Assembly: GCA_000875945.1 (NCBI GenBank)
Contig: JPZU01000001.1
Location: forward strand, 410,676 to 444,570
Origin: Lachnospiraceae bacterium TWA4
Lineage (GTDB): Bacteria > Bacillota > Clostridia > Lachnospirales > Lachnospiraceae
Direction: 5' to 3'
DNA: 33,895 nucleotides
Both the position numbers and the translations under genes were made by a program. Of this stretch, positions 17,201 to 24,849 are shown piece by piece. Under the pieces are notes generated by a model that saw nothing but the letters and a program-made list of their open reading frames with translations, was not told the DNA's origin and searched no databases. Within the stretch, counting starts at the first letter, position 1. Each line of letters starts with the position of its first letter.

Positions 17201-18834
17201 TTATGACTACCTTCCCCTGTAGAACGTACATTTGCTATATAATCTGAAATATTTCGAACTTCCTCTACATTACTTGCTAAATATCTAGCCGTATGCTCAT
17301 CATTCCATAGATGAGGTATCCATTTTACAAAGTTCCAACTTTTTTGTTCTTTTTCATTGTAGATAAAGATTATTTTTAGATCTTCATAATTATGTAATGC
17401 TGTAAGTTCAATTAATAACGCCTTCACAAAACTTATCATTTTTTCTCGGTTTCCAATAATCCCTACAATCCCTGCACCTTTTAGAGGAATAGTAATTGGT
17501 ACATCTTTAACCACATGATTTTTAGCAACTGTTTCATACATTTCTCTAGCTGAGTCACTAATTTCTGAATGATAACTTTTTTCTGGGTAAGAAAATTCTG
17601 CATCTAAAGAAGTATCACCTTTACCAATCATAACTTCTAAGAAATCTTTATGTCGTTGACTTCTCTGCCATAAAGTTTCCTTCTTATTTTTTATTATGTC
17701 AACACACTCTTCTAATAATGGGTTGTTTTCCTCAAGAATGCTTTTTTGTAACTTCGTAGTCTCTTCAATCTCTTGTTGTAATCGATGCAAATAATTTTCA
17801 TAATCATCAGATGCAATATTTGCTTTATAAATTTGATTTCTACGCTGTATACGTCGACCAAGCACCGGCCAAACAACTGCACCTAAGACCATAACGAATG
17901 AAGTAACAAGACTTGGAAGTGCACTGCTAATATTTCCACTGTTTGATAACATATTATTCATTGTAATGACACTTGAAAATACTGAACCCATAGCCATAGT
18001 GATTGAAGGACCCAGCATAATAATCCAAGGGGTATCATTTTCAGGTACTCCATCAGGTGGACTTTCCACTTTAAACTGTCGATGAATCACTTCCCTCCTT
18101 GCTCTTGGAGCAGAAGAAAATGTTTGAATTTCTTCTAAAATTTCTTCTTCCAATTCAACTGGATGAAATTCTTCCTCTACAATCTTTGGTTCTAATCGAA
18201 CATCCACAAGATGGTCTGGATTATTAACTGCAATAAAATCCTTTCCCAAAATAATTTTTAATCCAAAAAGGAATATGACATCTCCTATACGAGCACGAGT
18301 TGACTTAGAAATTCTTTTACCATTCATATAGATGGGATTATTTAAATTATCTCGAATAACTTCTTCACACTCTTCTACACTTCTTGGTTTTCCGTTACTA
18401 TAGCAAATCCTCAAATGTCTACTCTTATTAATATATCGATGACTAAACTGAATTGAATTATAATCAGCTTGGCCAATTTCTATCACTCCACCTTCTGGAA
18501 CTCTATATAGTCGATAATGACTTCGATCAAAAGTCTCAGGTTCTACCATTAGAATCATGACTTCCTTTTCATCTTTACGAAGATAATAAATATAGTTTTC
18601 TTTTAGCTCAAACTCTTTAAATTCTTTCGTTCCTTCTTTACAAGTTTCCTCATTTCCACTAATTTCTATCGACTTATTTTCAGCAATATACCATCGATCA
18701 TTTTTCGCATTAACTCGTACTAATACAGATAGATTTCCTCTTTTATTAGTATAATTTATCGAATATTGTCCACTCACTCTAGAAGGTAACTGAGTCACTC
18801 GTAATTCATTTTCTCTAAGTAAGTATAACTGCAT
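14263..18834 (-). CDS. essC: EssC-like FtsK/SpoIIIE ATPase of a type VII secretion system
   Basis: 1523-aa membrane motor that would drive export of WXG100-type substrates. An N-terminal strand-rich region and an FHA-type domain (about 115-205; IGQADYNSIQFSH, GDVIFLFGLKIILG) are followed by two transmembrane helices (about 271-290 and 305-325). ATPase domain 1 (about 690-900) is complete: Walker A GMTGSGKS near 731, DFKGGG, Walker B LVLISDE and LILATQKPDGV. Domain 2 (about 1050-1240) is altered: GMSGSGKL lacks the final Ser/Thr and the Walker B reads IIIHN. Domain 3 (about 1310-1500) has no P-loop (LMYDDAHKNQKD). Hydrolysis therefore probably rests on domain 1. AGAGGG precedes the ATG. Length is typical of EssC. 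The usual EssA, EssB and EsaA genes are absent nearby. Confidence 0.92.
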   Translation of the reverse strand: MQLYLLRENELRVTQLPSRVSGQYSINYTNKRGNLSVLVRVNAKNDRWYIAENKSIEISGNEETCKEGTKEFKEFELKENYIYYLRKDEKEVMILMVEPETFDRSHYRLYRVPEGGVIEIGQADYNSIQFSHRYINKSRHLRICYSNGKPRSVEECEEVIRDNLNNPIYMNGKRISKSTRARIGDVIFLFGLKIILGKDFIAVNNPDHLVDVRLEPKIVEEEFHPVELEEEILEEIQTFSSAPRARREVIHRQFKVESPPDGVPENDTPWIIMLGPSITMAMGSVFSSVITMNNMLSNSGNISSALPSLVTSFVMVLGAVVWPVLGRRIQRRNQIYKANIASDDYENYLHRLQQEIEETTKLQKSILEENNPLLEECVDIIKNKKETLWQRSQRHKDFLEVMIGKGDTSLDAEFSYPEKSYHSEISDSAREMYETVAKNHVVKDVPITIPLKGAGIVGIIGNREKMISFVKALLIELTALHNYEDLKIIFIYNEKEQKSWNFVKWIPHLWNDEHTARYLASNVEEVRNISDYIANVRSTGEGSHKNELVGPYYLIFAADKELAEHAQAIKELYQSPDSANITMIAMYDDRQYLPKACSYVIDLIHESDRAKFPEKYENIEVTLADYNDITGNSTICQERIGYELNPEDIFIQMSNIHLDSPSVTKRLPTQYTFMEMFEVGKPEHLDLIRRWRENSAVDTLAAPIGIDSDGYFIDLDIHEKNHGPHGVIAGMTGSGKSEFIISYIASLAINYSPEDVAFVLIDFKGGGMADIFKDLPHTAGLITNLDGNELKRSFLAIEHELEKRQKLFKEISEQKKISNIDIYKYQKLRQDDHSLKPLPHLVLISDEFAELKQQHGDFMGQLIRIARIGRSLGVHLILATQKPDGVVDDQIKSNVRFKVCLKVQDRSDSQGMIGRPDATLITNAGRFYFQVGNDEVFEYGQSPWSGATYEPTDHAKKNSCDYIEVLNSQGLVIGRESVPKGPRPKGIPEKQIDAIVQFISETAKQNQLHAEKLWLNPLPAPKAQKKKSIIYDTTIEPFVLNPTIGKYDDLSNQKHLPLTVPFTTQGNALLYGMSGSGKLEFLNKVLVSIMEDHSVEEINFYLCDYDSGALEAFEESDYTRTFVGAGDRQAIEEMFDEILSELESRREQMRRFGGNYQNYIVNSGHTIPNILIIIHNFQNLIDGVSTVRQPIIQIAREGTKYGMFVLMTGTSANSIPYSMQPLFKNVYTLRQNSDDQYRELVGKTEGITPEQFIGRGLIRVDNVVCEFQTDMVFEGADNVYEEIQRFCYQKNKRIKNENVVVVEEKPQVVLPKKFEYKLEKIPIGIDRENQEIVFIDLTKSATQVLMYDDAHKNQKDSILQAIKQAIPENGQVIELNSLDVDLSEKVQILRNLLVKETEEGKAAKETGKPLPEFDPTVIILNHPSDIVENLDEQSRVNLLSMVRVLNTKYRMYVIIVENQKNMVAMIQGKCLMSFFPTNYGMLLTADKSAHVLFKEDKTFSQNPKAPYAYIIQESELNFVKVIE

Positions 18835-18849
18835 AAATTTTCCCTCTTG

Positions 18850-19803
18850 TTACTTCTTGCTACCTTCATCACCTACCATATATTGTTTATAGGTACGAAG
18901 TTGATAGGTACATCCACTAATTGACCAACCTCTATAAAAACTATTGATTAAATACCCCTTTGGTGTATAACTCGCAGTTTTTTGATTTTCAGTTATGTAT
19001 CGAATTGTTAATGTATACATGGTTTCACTATTACAAACAGAACAAGTATAAATTCCTGAATCTAAATTATCTTTATAAAATCCATGCACAATACATCTCA
19101 CATATCCAGTATCCGATACTTTTTTATATAGGTATTCATAATATCGGTCATTTTCTTTTGCAGATGCACTAGAATCTAACTGTGGCATCAACTGGTTGTA
19201 CAACTGATTGCAAGATGCCAATGGATCATTAGGTACAGGTGCATCCTCCTTCGTAATTGTTACAATAAAATCATCATCAACTGTTCGAAGTTCATAGCTT
19301 TCATCCTTCGGATTATAATAAGCTGTTTTAAAAAAATATATAGGGTAGGTAAACGTATACGCTCCATCTGCACTACTAACTGTTACAAAACGGTCTAAAC
19401 TTGTAGGATAGTCAGCATAATCAGCATCTGCATATCCTAATGAAATTAATTCCGAATCTATTTCTTCCTGTGTAGTAGGAGCTTGTGTTGTTTGTTTAAC
19501 CGTTTCTACTTCTTGAACTGTCGGCTTTATCATTTCAATTTCTTTTTCTGTCAACGTTTCTTTAAGTAGCTTTGCTTTCTTAGTCTCTACTGTTCTTGCT
19601 TTTTGATCAAATATCGTTTGTAACTCCGGAAAGAGCATAAAAGAACCACCTATTCCAGCAACTATCGCTAATACTATCACTATTCCAGCAACAATTTTGG
19701 GATAAGGACTCTTTTCAAATGTACTTATGTTTAAATTACAACCACAACAATGACAAATTTTGCTCCCTTTGCTAACAGATTTTCCACAATTTTTACACTT
19801 CAT
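18850..19803 (-). CDS. Zinc-ribbon, single-pass membrane protein with extracytoplasmic domain (paralogue of 20477-21832)
   Basis: 317 aa. An N-terminal zinc ribbon (CKNCGK and CHCCGC, residues 3-20) faces the cytoplasm. One transmembrane helix (IVAGIVIVLAIVAGIGGSF) follows, then a Glu/Thr-rich stalk and an outer domain from about residue 125: YADYPTSLDRFVTV, YTFTYPIYFF, YYNPKDESYELRT, VSDTGYVRCIVHGF, YTPKGYLINSFYRGWSISG. The outer domain matches the C-terminal half of the 451-aa protein two genes upstream; four or five cysteines suggest disulphides or metal. Start at 19803; it lies 4 bases after the preceding gene and 15 bases before EssC. Family not recognised. The placement suggests a structural or gating part of the secretion channel; inferred. 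Confidence 0.68.
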   Translation of the reverse strand: MKCKNCGKSVSKGSKICHCCGCNLNISTFEKSPYPKIVAGIVIVLAIVAGIGGSFMLFPELQTIFDQKARTVETKKAKLLKETLTEKEIEMIKPTVQEVETVKQTTQAPTTQEEIDSELISLGYADADYADYPTSLDRFVTVSSADGAYTFTYPIYFFKTAYYNPKDESYELRTVDDDFIVTITKEDAPVPNDPLASCNQLYNQLMPQLDSSASAKENDRYYEYLYKKVSDTGYVRCIVHGFYKDNLDSGIYTCSVCNSETMYTLTIRYITENQKTASYTPKGYLINSFYRGWSISGCTYQLRTYKQYMVGDEGSKK

Positions 19804-19807
19804 ATAA

Positions 19808-20464
19808 CTATCGTTCTCTCCTATTCATATTTTTTGCTTTTGGTCTTTTAGGAGATGTAGGTCTTTTTCCTTTTGAAGTTCTCTGTGATTTTAAATATAT
19901 AGAAAATAGTATATGTGCTACTATTGGCAAAATAATCATTAAAACTCCATGCATAGTAAACTTAACTCCTTGATGTATATGAATATACTCATTCATTGCC
20001 TTATTTACACTAAATGTGGCATAACAGGTCACAGCAAACAAGACTGCTGAAAAAATTGCTGGAATTCCCAATAAATTCTTATCAAATACAGCCAATACAA
20101 TACCAATTGCAGCTGATAATATCACTAAAACCATAAATAGTAGATAAAAATAATAAGCAATTGACACATGGTATTCTTTTGAATTTGATAAAAGTTTCAC
20201 CCAATCTTCATAAGACCTAAGCTTATTTAATAAATCACATAATTTCGGCAAAGATAAGCCTTTCGATAAATTTTGATGTACACTACTTAGTGGATTTGAT
20301 GCTCCCAATCCACTAAGTAATCCTCCAGTCAAAGAACCCAAAGAATTTAATTTTCTCAAAATTTCCTCTGATAATTTTATATATTTTGTTACACAGACAA
20401 TTAAAATCATAACAATCTCAATAAGAATTGCTATCCATTTATAAATCGTTGATTTTGAATTCAT
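19808..20464 (-). CDS. Multi-pass membrane protein of unknown function
   Basis: 218 aa with four predicted transmembrane helices: residues ~9-27 (WIAILIEIVMILIVCV), about 100-125 (YYFYLLFMVLVILSAAIGIVL), about 130-150 (GIPAIFSAVLFAVTCY) and about 170-192 (VLMIILPIVAHILFSIYL). A ~70-residue loop between helices 1 and 2 is Leu/Gly/Ser-rich. The C-terminus is strongly basic (KGKRPTSPKRPKAKNMNRR), so it is probably cytoplasmic. No family is recognised. It is placed between the two paralogous membrane proteins with 4- and 12-base gaps, which suggests the three are made together as a membrane complex. Confidence 0.6.
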   Translation of the reverse strand: MNSKSTIYKWIAILIEIVMILIVCVTKYIKLSEEILRKLNSLGSLTGGLLSGLGASNPLSSVHQNLSKGLSLPKLCDLLNKLRSYEDWVKLLSNSKEYHVSIAYYFYLLFMVLVILSAAIGIVLAVFDKNLLGIPAIFSAVLFAVTCYATFSVNKAMNEYIHIHQGVKFTMHGVLMIILPIVAHILFSIYLKSQRTSKGKRPTSPKRPKAKNMNRRER

Positions 20465-20476
20465 TTTAACACTACC

Positions 20477-21832
20477 TTACTCTTCCTTTTTCATTCCCAT
20501 ATCGTTATTCAAATATTGATTCCATGTACGATATTTATAACTTGTTCCACTAAGTGACCAACCTCTATAAATACAATCAAGGAAATACCCTTTAGGTGTA
20601 TAGTCAAAAGTTTTTAAATTTTCAGTTGGATAATAAACTTTTAGGGTATATACAGTTTCATTACTACATGCATAACAAACATAAATTCCTAATTCTGGAT
20701 CATCTAGAAATCTGCCTGACATGATACACCTAGCATATCCTGTGTCTGAAACTTCTTCTGATATACGCTTATAATACTGCACATCTCCACTCGTATCCAA
20801 TTTATCGACCAATTGATTATAGAAACTCTTTGCACATGATATTGGATCATTTTTAACTCGTGCTTCTTCCTTAGTAATTGTCATGACAATTTGGTCATTT
20901 GTAGTTTTTAGCGTATAGCTTTCATCGTTTGGATTATAATATCCTGTTTCAAAAAAGTCTGCTGGATAATCAAAGGTATAATTACCACTTCGATCTATTT
21001 CTGTTACATAATCATCTGTATCTAGTGGAAAACTTGAGAAACTAGCTCCTACATAATCTAATTCAATAAGATTTTCCTCCTTTGTCGTTTCAGGTGCTTG
21101 GGTTATTGGTTCTGTAGTCTCTTCAACTGGATTAGTAACTATTGAAGTATCTGCACTATTGCTTTCTTTTGTCTGCTCAACTGTGTTATTAATTGTTTCT
21201 AAAGTAGGTTTTGGTTTATTTTTTTGATATTCTAGATAAGATTTTATTCCAAATGCCAATGCTATAATTACAATCACTACTCCAATAAATAATAAAATAC
21301 TCAGAAATAAATTCTTTCCCCTTTCTTTTTTCACAAGAGCTGAGTTAAGATTATCTGAGATTGTAATTGAAAATTCATTATTTTCTATATCACTACAAGT
21401 TTGTCGAATTGATTCCATCAATAAAATATAGGTTTCTGTATTACTATGTCTAAAAATATTTTTTATAGTAGAAGAAAACTTTTTCTTAGGAAAATAAGTC
21501 TGAATAATTTTTTTACTATCATTAGAGCAAATATATGATAAAAACTCTAATGTATTTGGATATGCATCTTCTTCAAAAGCATAGCCACCAATAATTCGCA
21601 TACTATTATTACAATTTTTAATATCTTCTTCTAATTGGTCTAAATTATTATTATCCCCCAATTCTATCAACTTACAATTTGTCAGAATTCTAAGACAACA
21701 TAAAGCAAACATTTGTTTCTCATAAGCAAGACTTTGCTCTTTTGTAATACTATATTGATGTAGATTTGAATTTTTTTCACGCTTTAGCTTTTCAGACAAT
21801 ATACTATATTGTCTAAGTAGATTATTTTTCAT
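20477..21832 (-). CDS. Single-pass membrane protein with cytoplasmic helical domain and the shared extracytoplasmic domain
   Basis: 451 aa. Residues 1-170 form a helical cytoplasmic domain without recognised motifs. A transmembrane helix (LFLSILLFIGVVIVIIALAF) lies at about 175-195. A Thr/Glu-rich stalk is followed by an outer domain from about residue 255 (FPLDTDDYVTEI, YTFDYPADFFETGYYNPNDESY, VSDTGYARCIMSG, YTPKGYFLDCIYRGWSLSG). The outer domain is clearly paralogous to that of 18850-19803. Replacing the zinc ribbon of the paralogue with a larger helical domain suggests that both share an outer platform and differ in their cytoplasmic contacts. Topology resembles EssB in broad outline only. 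Function unknown. Confidence 0.66.
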   Translation of the reverse strand: MKNNLLRQYSILSEKLKREKNSNLHQYSITKEQSLAYEKQMFALCCLRILTNCKLIELGDNNNLDQLEEDIKNCNNSMRIIGGYAFEEDAYPNTLEFLSYICSNDSKKIIQTYFPKKKFSSTIKNIFRHSNTETYILLMESIRQTCSDIENNEFSITISDNLNSALVKKERGKNLFLSILLFIGVVIVIIALAFGIKSYLEYQKNKPKPTLETINNTVEQTKESNSADTSIVTNPVEETTEPITQAPETTKEENLIELDYVGASFSSFPLDTDDYVTEIDRSGNYTFDYPADFFETGYYNPNDESYTLKTTNDQIVMTITKEEARVKNDPISCAKSFYNQLVDKLDTSGDVQYYKRISEEVSDTGYARCIMSGRFLDDPELGIYVCYACSNETVYTLKVYYPTENLKTFDYTPKGYFLDCIYRGWSLSGTSYKYRTWNQYLNNDMGMKKEE

Positions 21833-21863
21833 AGATAACTCTTTCCTTTAACTAATATTATAA

Positions 21864-22562
21864 TTATCGGTCTATTCTAGGACGAGCTTTTATATAACGA
21901 TTTGTAACCACAATTGTTAGAAAAAACCACATAATAAATGCCATTCCTCCACTAAAATTCCCCACAAGACTAGTTCCTATTTCCATAAATAATGCACCAA
22001 TAAAAGACTTTAGAATGGATCCTCCAATAATTAGTTCATCAAAATCTCCATATGCAAGTGCTACTCCACAGCCAATTTCACTGCCAATAATTGTAATAAA
22101 AACAATTCTCATCAATCCATACAAAAATCCCAAACTACTTGGACTTCGACCTGCTAATAACGTACTGTCTGTTCCCAATCCATAACTCCACTGAAACAGC
22201 ACCGTACTAGCAAAAAGAATACCTCCTACAATTACTAATAAAACAATTACAGACATCATATCTCGATTCCCAGTAAATATGTTTCTGTCAAAAGTACCCA
22301 TCAAATTACTATAGATAAAAACAGCTAATACAATAAACACGTACAGCATTAAGAAAATAGATGCAATTAAAAACGGATAGGATTTACCTGTAATTGTTCC
22401 CGAAGCATACATACCTACTTCAATAAACCAAGTAACTATCATAATAACAACAGAAAGAATAAACACTTCATAATTCCATCCAACTGAACCTCTTGATTTT
22501 GGTTGTTTTTGTATTCTCTTTGGTGCCTTCTTCTTTGGTGCTTTTGGTATTTTACTTCCCAT
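21864..22562 (-). CDS. Polytopic membrane protein with basic N-terminus
   Basis: 232 aa. A Lys/Arg/Pro-rich N-terminus (PKAPKKKAPKRIQKQPKSRG) precedes about six transmembrane helices spread from residue 30 to 222, including VFILSVVIMIVTWFIEVGM, LMLYVFIVLAVFIYSNLM and a glycine-rich pair around GIGSEIGCGVALAYGDFDE-like sequence near residues 155-175. It ends in RYIKARPRIDR. No transporter signature is recognised. It lies between the GAP1-like protein (12-base gap) and the 451-aa membrane protein (31-base gap). Candidate channel or anchoring subunit of the envelope complex; that role is inferred. Confidence 0.6.
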   Translation of the reverse strand: MGSKIPKAPKKKAPKRIQKQPKSRGSVGWNYEVFILSVVIMIVTWFIEVGMYASGTITGKSYPFLIASIFLMLYVFIVLAVFIYSNLMGTFDRNIFTGNRDMMSVIVLLVIVGGILFASTVLFQWSYGLGTDSTLLAGRSPSSLGFLYGLMRIVFITIIGSEIGCGVALAYGDFDELIIGGSILKSFIGALFMEIGTSLVGNFSGGMAFIMWFFLTIVVTNRYIKARPRIDR

Positions 22563-22574
22563 ACCCTACTCCTT

Positions 22575-24836
22575 TTAAAACAACTTATTTTTTAACTTTG
22601 AAAAAAGATTCGAATCTTTATCTATGAAATTTATCCATTTTTTAATGACTTTTGATTCTTCTCCTCGATTTTCGACATAATCCTTCGCATCATTAAAATA
22701 TTTACTTTGAGTATTTCTAAATAACTGTGAAGATTTTAAGACTTTTTTAGAATCTACTTTTAGCAAGTCTGGTTTATACTCATCAAATATCATAAATGTA
22801 TTCTCATATAGGGTTTTTCCTGCAACTAACCAAAAATCAATAGGGATACTTTTTTCTTTATAATTATCTAAACCAATTAAGGTTATTAATTTAAATACAG
22901 ACTTTGGAAGACTTTCTTTTATCCATTGATCATACAAGTACATAACTACTTTCTCATAATCTTCGGTTTTTAAATCTTCCATACAAATAAATAATCGGTC
23001 AACTTGACTTTTTTCACGAACAGATAATAAAATTTCGATCCATTCCTTCAAGAAATTTTGATCTATTGGCTTTCCTTCTATTCTAGAAATCAATAAATCT
23101 TTCAAATCTTTTCGTTCCTTATCACTAATTAGTTCCCAATATTTCGTAACATATTTTCTAACTTTCACTAAAAATTCATTATCAGTAGCGACATTTTCAA
23201 GCATTGTGTCCGAAATAAAGTTTCTAAGATCTTTAAATAATCTATAGGAATTTGAATCAACCTTTAACTCTTTATAATCTATTTCTGGAATTTTGGAAAA
23301 TTTTTTAAAACTCATTTGGTTCCAATAGACTTCTTTTACAGCACTTGCACATTGCTCAATTCTACTTGATGGTGTAAACTGGCTCATCAAATCCATATAA
23401 TTGTGATAAGCCAACTGTGTACATTGAGGATTTTCAATTTCTTTAGAATAAAGAACTAATGCTAAACCTTCTATATCATCAACTAGCTCCGTTTCTAATC
23501 CTATGGTTTTCATTTGTTCAATAACTAACTTCAAATCTTCCCAGGCTAAATGTTCTTTATCTTTTAACAGATAAGAATGATAGTATTCTTCAATGATTTT
23601 ACAACCCTTATCAGTAGTTTTTAATATCTCAATATACTCCTGACCAGATGAACCCATTTTATAAATAAGCTCTGCTGCATCACTAATAGGCATTGTAAGA
23701 ATTTTATATGTATTGTACTCTTTTACAACTTCTCTAAACTCAATAGTTTTTGCCATTTCAAACTTATCTAATAAATAAGCTTCTCCTTCTTCTGTTAGAT
23801 AAAGATTTCTTTTTTGATATTCTCTAATCAAATCAACCATATAATTTTCTATTAAAATACTCTCTCTACTTTTTGAACGAAGAACCTCCATTAAATTTTT
23901 ATCTAATTCATTATCACTATAGTCTTTGACATCCGATTTCATTATTAATTGATGGGAAATTTTTAAAATCAATTCATCAGAAGCTGTATCATCACCTAAT
24001 TCTATTGCCGTCTTCTCTAATTTCTTAAAATACTCTGTTGGATTTACTTCTCCTAAATTTTTAACCACATAATCTGCAAATCCCATTCCCTTTATTTTAT
24101 TTTTATATTGATTGGTCAATACATTCGTTTCTTTTGTTAAAGGTGAAACATATTTTAAAGCTTTTGTTGCACAGACTGAGAAAATCAAACCCTTAACTTT
24201 TTCATTGTTAGAGGTTGCACAAGATGTAATTCCCAGATTCTTCTTCAAATAATATGGAAGAGCATAATAGATGCAATACAAAATCGCTTTCATTTGCTCA
24301 TTTGTTCCATCATATTGAATATATAATGGATCCATTGCTTTCTTATCAGACATATGTGCAACTATACATTGCATCAACAATAGATATTCTTCTTTACCAA
24401 ATTTTGCCACTTCCATAGCTTCTTCAATTGATAAAAATCTCGTATACTCCAAAGGCTGTTCTATCATTTGTTCAGCATCTTCCACATCTTGTTTAAAATT
24501 TGAATCGGCTATTGCTAAAATCTCATTTGGGTCTTCTAAAAACTGTCGGTTTTTCCATGAAAAGATATACGCATGAGCAAACATATTATCACGCATCTTC
24601 TGATCTTTTAATCCGTATTGAGTCCTAATGATATAAATATAGGAATTATCTCCTCGAATTTCGAACAAATTTAACGTATTTCCCTGTTCATCACAAATAC
24701 TATGGTAAATTGTAGAATTTATTACATGAAATTGTACACATTTATCGTAGGCTTCCGTAGGAATATTCTTAGATACTGCTATAGGATTCCAACCATAATC
24801 ATTTGTATAACAGCATTGAAATCTGTTTTCTATCAT
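22575..24836 (-). CDS. GTPase-associated protein 1 (GAP1)-like protein
   Basis: 753-aa cytoplasmic protein. The first ~130 residues resemble the GAP1 N-terminal domain described next to double-GTPase proteins: QCCYTNDYGW near the start, EIRGDNSYIYIIRTQYG, and MRDNMFAHAYIFS, which corresponds to the R-x-x-x-FAHA block. A middle part follows (YIQYDGTNEQMKAILYCIYYALPYYL) and a long helical C-terminal half. GAP1 proteins are regulators or partners of TRAFAC GTPases in predicted conflict systems. The neighbour 13 bases upstream is the GTPase. No P-loop or hydrolase motif is seen. Identification rests on recalled family features, so moderate confidence. Confidence 0.65.
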   Translation of the reverse strand: MIENRFQCCYTNDYGWNPIAVSKNIPTEAYDKCVQFHVINSTIYHSICDEQGNTLNLFEIRGDNSYIYIIRTQYGLKDQKMRDNMFAHAYIFSWKNRQFLEDPNEILAIADSNFKQDVEDAEQMIEQPLEYTRFLSIEEAMEVAKFGKEEYLLLMQCIVAHMSDKKAMDPLYIQYDGTNEQMKAILYCIYYALPYYLKKNLGITSCATSNNEKVKGLIFSVCATKALKYVSPLTKETNVLTNQYKNKIKGMGFADYVVKNLGEVNPTEYFKKLEKTAIELGDDTASDELILKISHQLIMKSDVKDYSDNELDKNLMEVLRSKSRESILIENYMVDLIREYQKRNLYLTEEGEAYLLDKFEMAKTIEFREVVKEYNTYKILTMPISDAAELIYKMGSSGQEYIEILKTTDKGCKIIEEYYHSYLLKDKEHLAWEDLKLVIEQMKTIGLETELVDDIEGLALVLYSKEIENPQCTQLAYHNYMDLMSQFTPSSRIEQCASAVKEVYWNQMSFKKFSKIPEIDYKELKVDSNSYRLFKDLRNFISDTMLENVATDNEFLVKVRKYVTKYWELISDKERKDLKDLLISRIEGKPIDQNFLKEWIEILLSVREKSQVDRLFICMEDLKTEDYEKVVMYLYDQWIKESLPKSVFKLITLIGLDNYKEKSIPIDFWLVAGKTLYENTFMIFDEYKPDLLKVDSKKVLKSSQLFRNTQSKYFNDAKDYVENRGEESKVIKKWINFIDKDSNLFSKLKNKLF

Positions 24837-24849
24837 AATCTCCTCCCAA

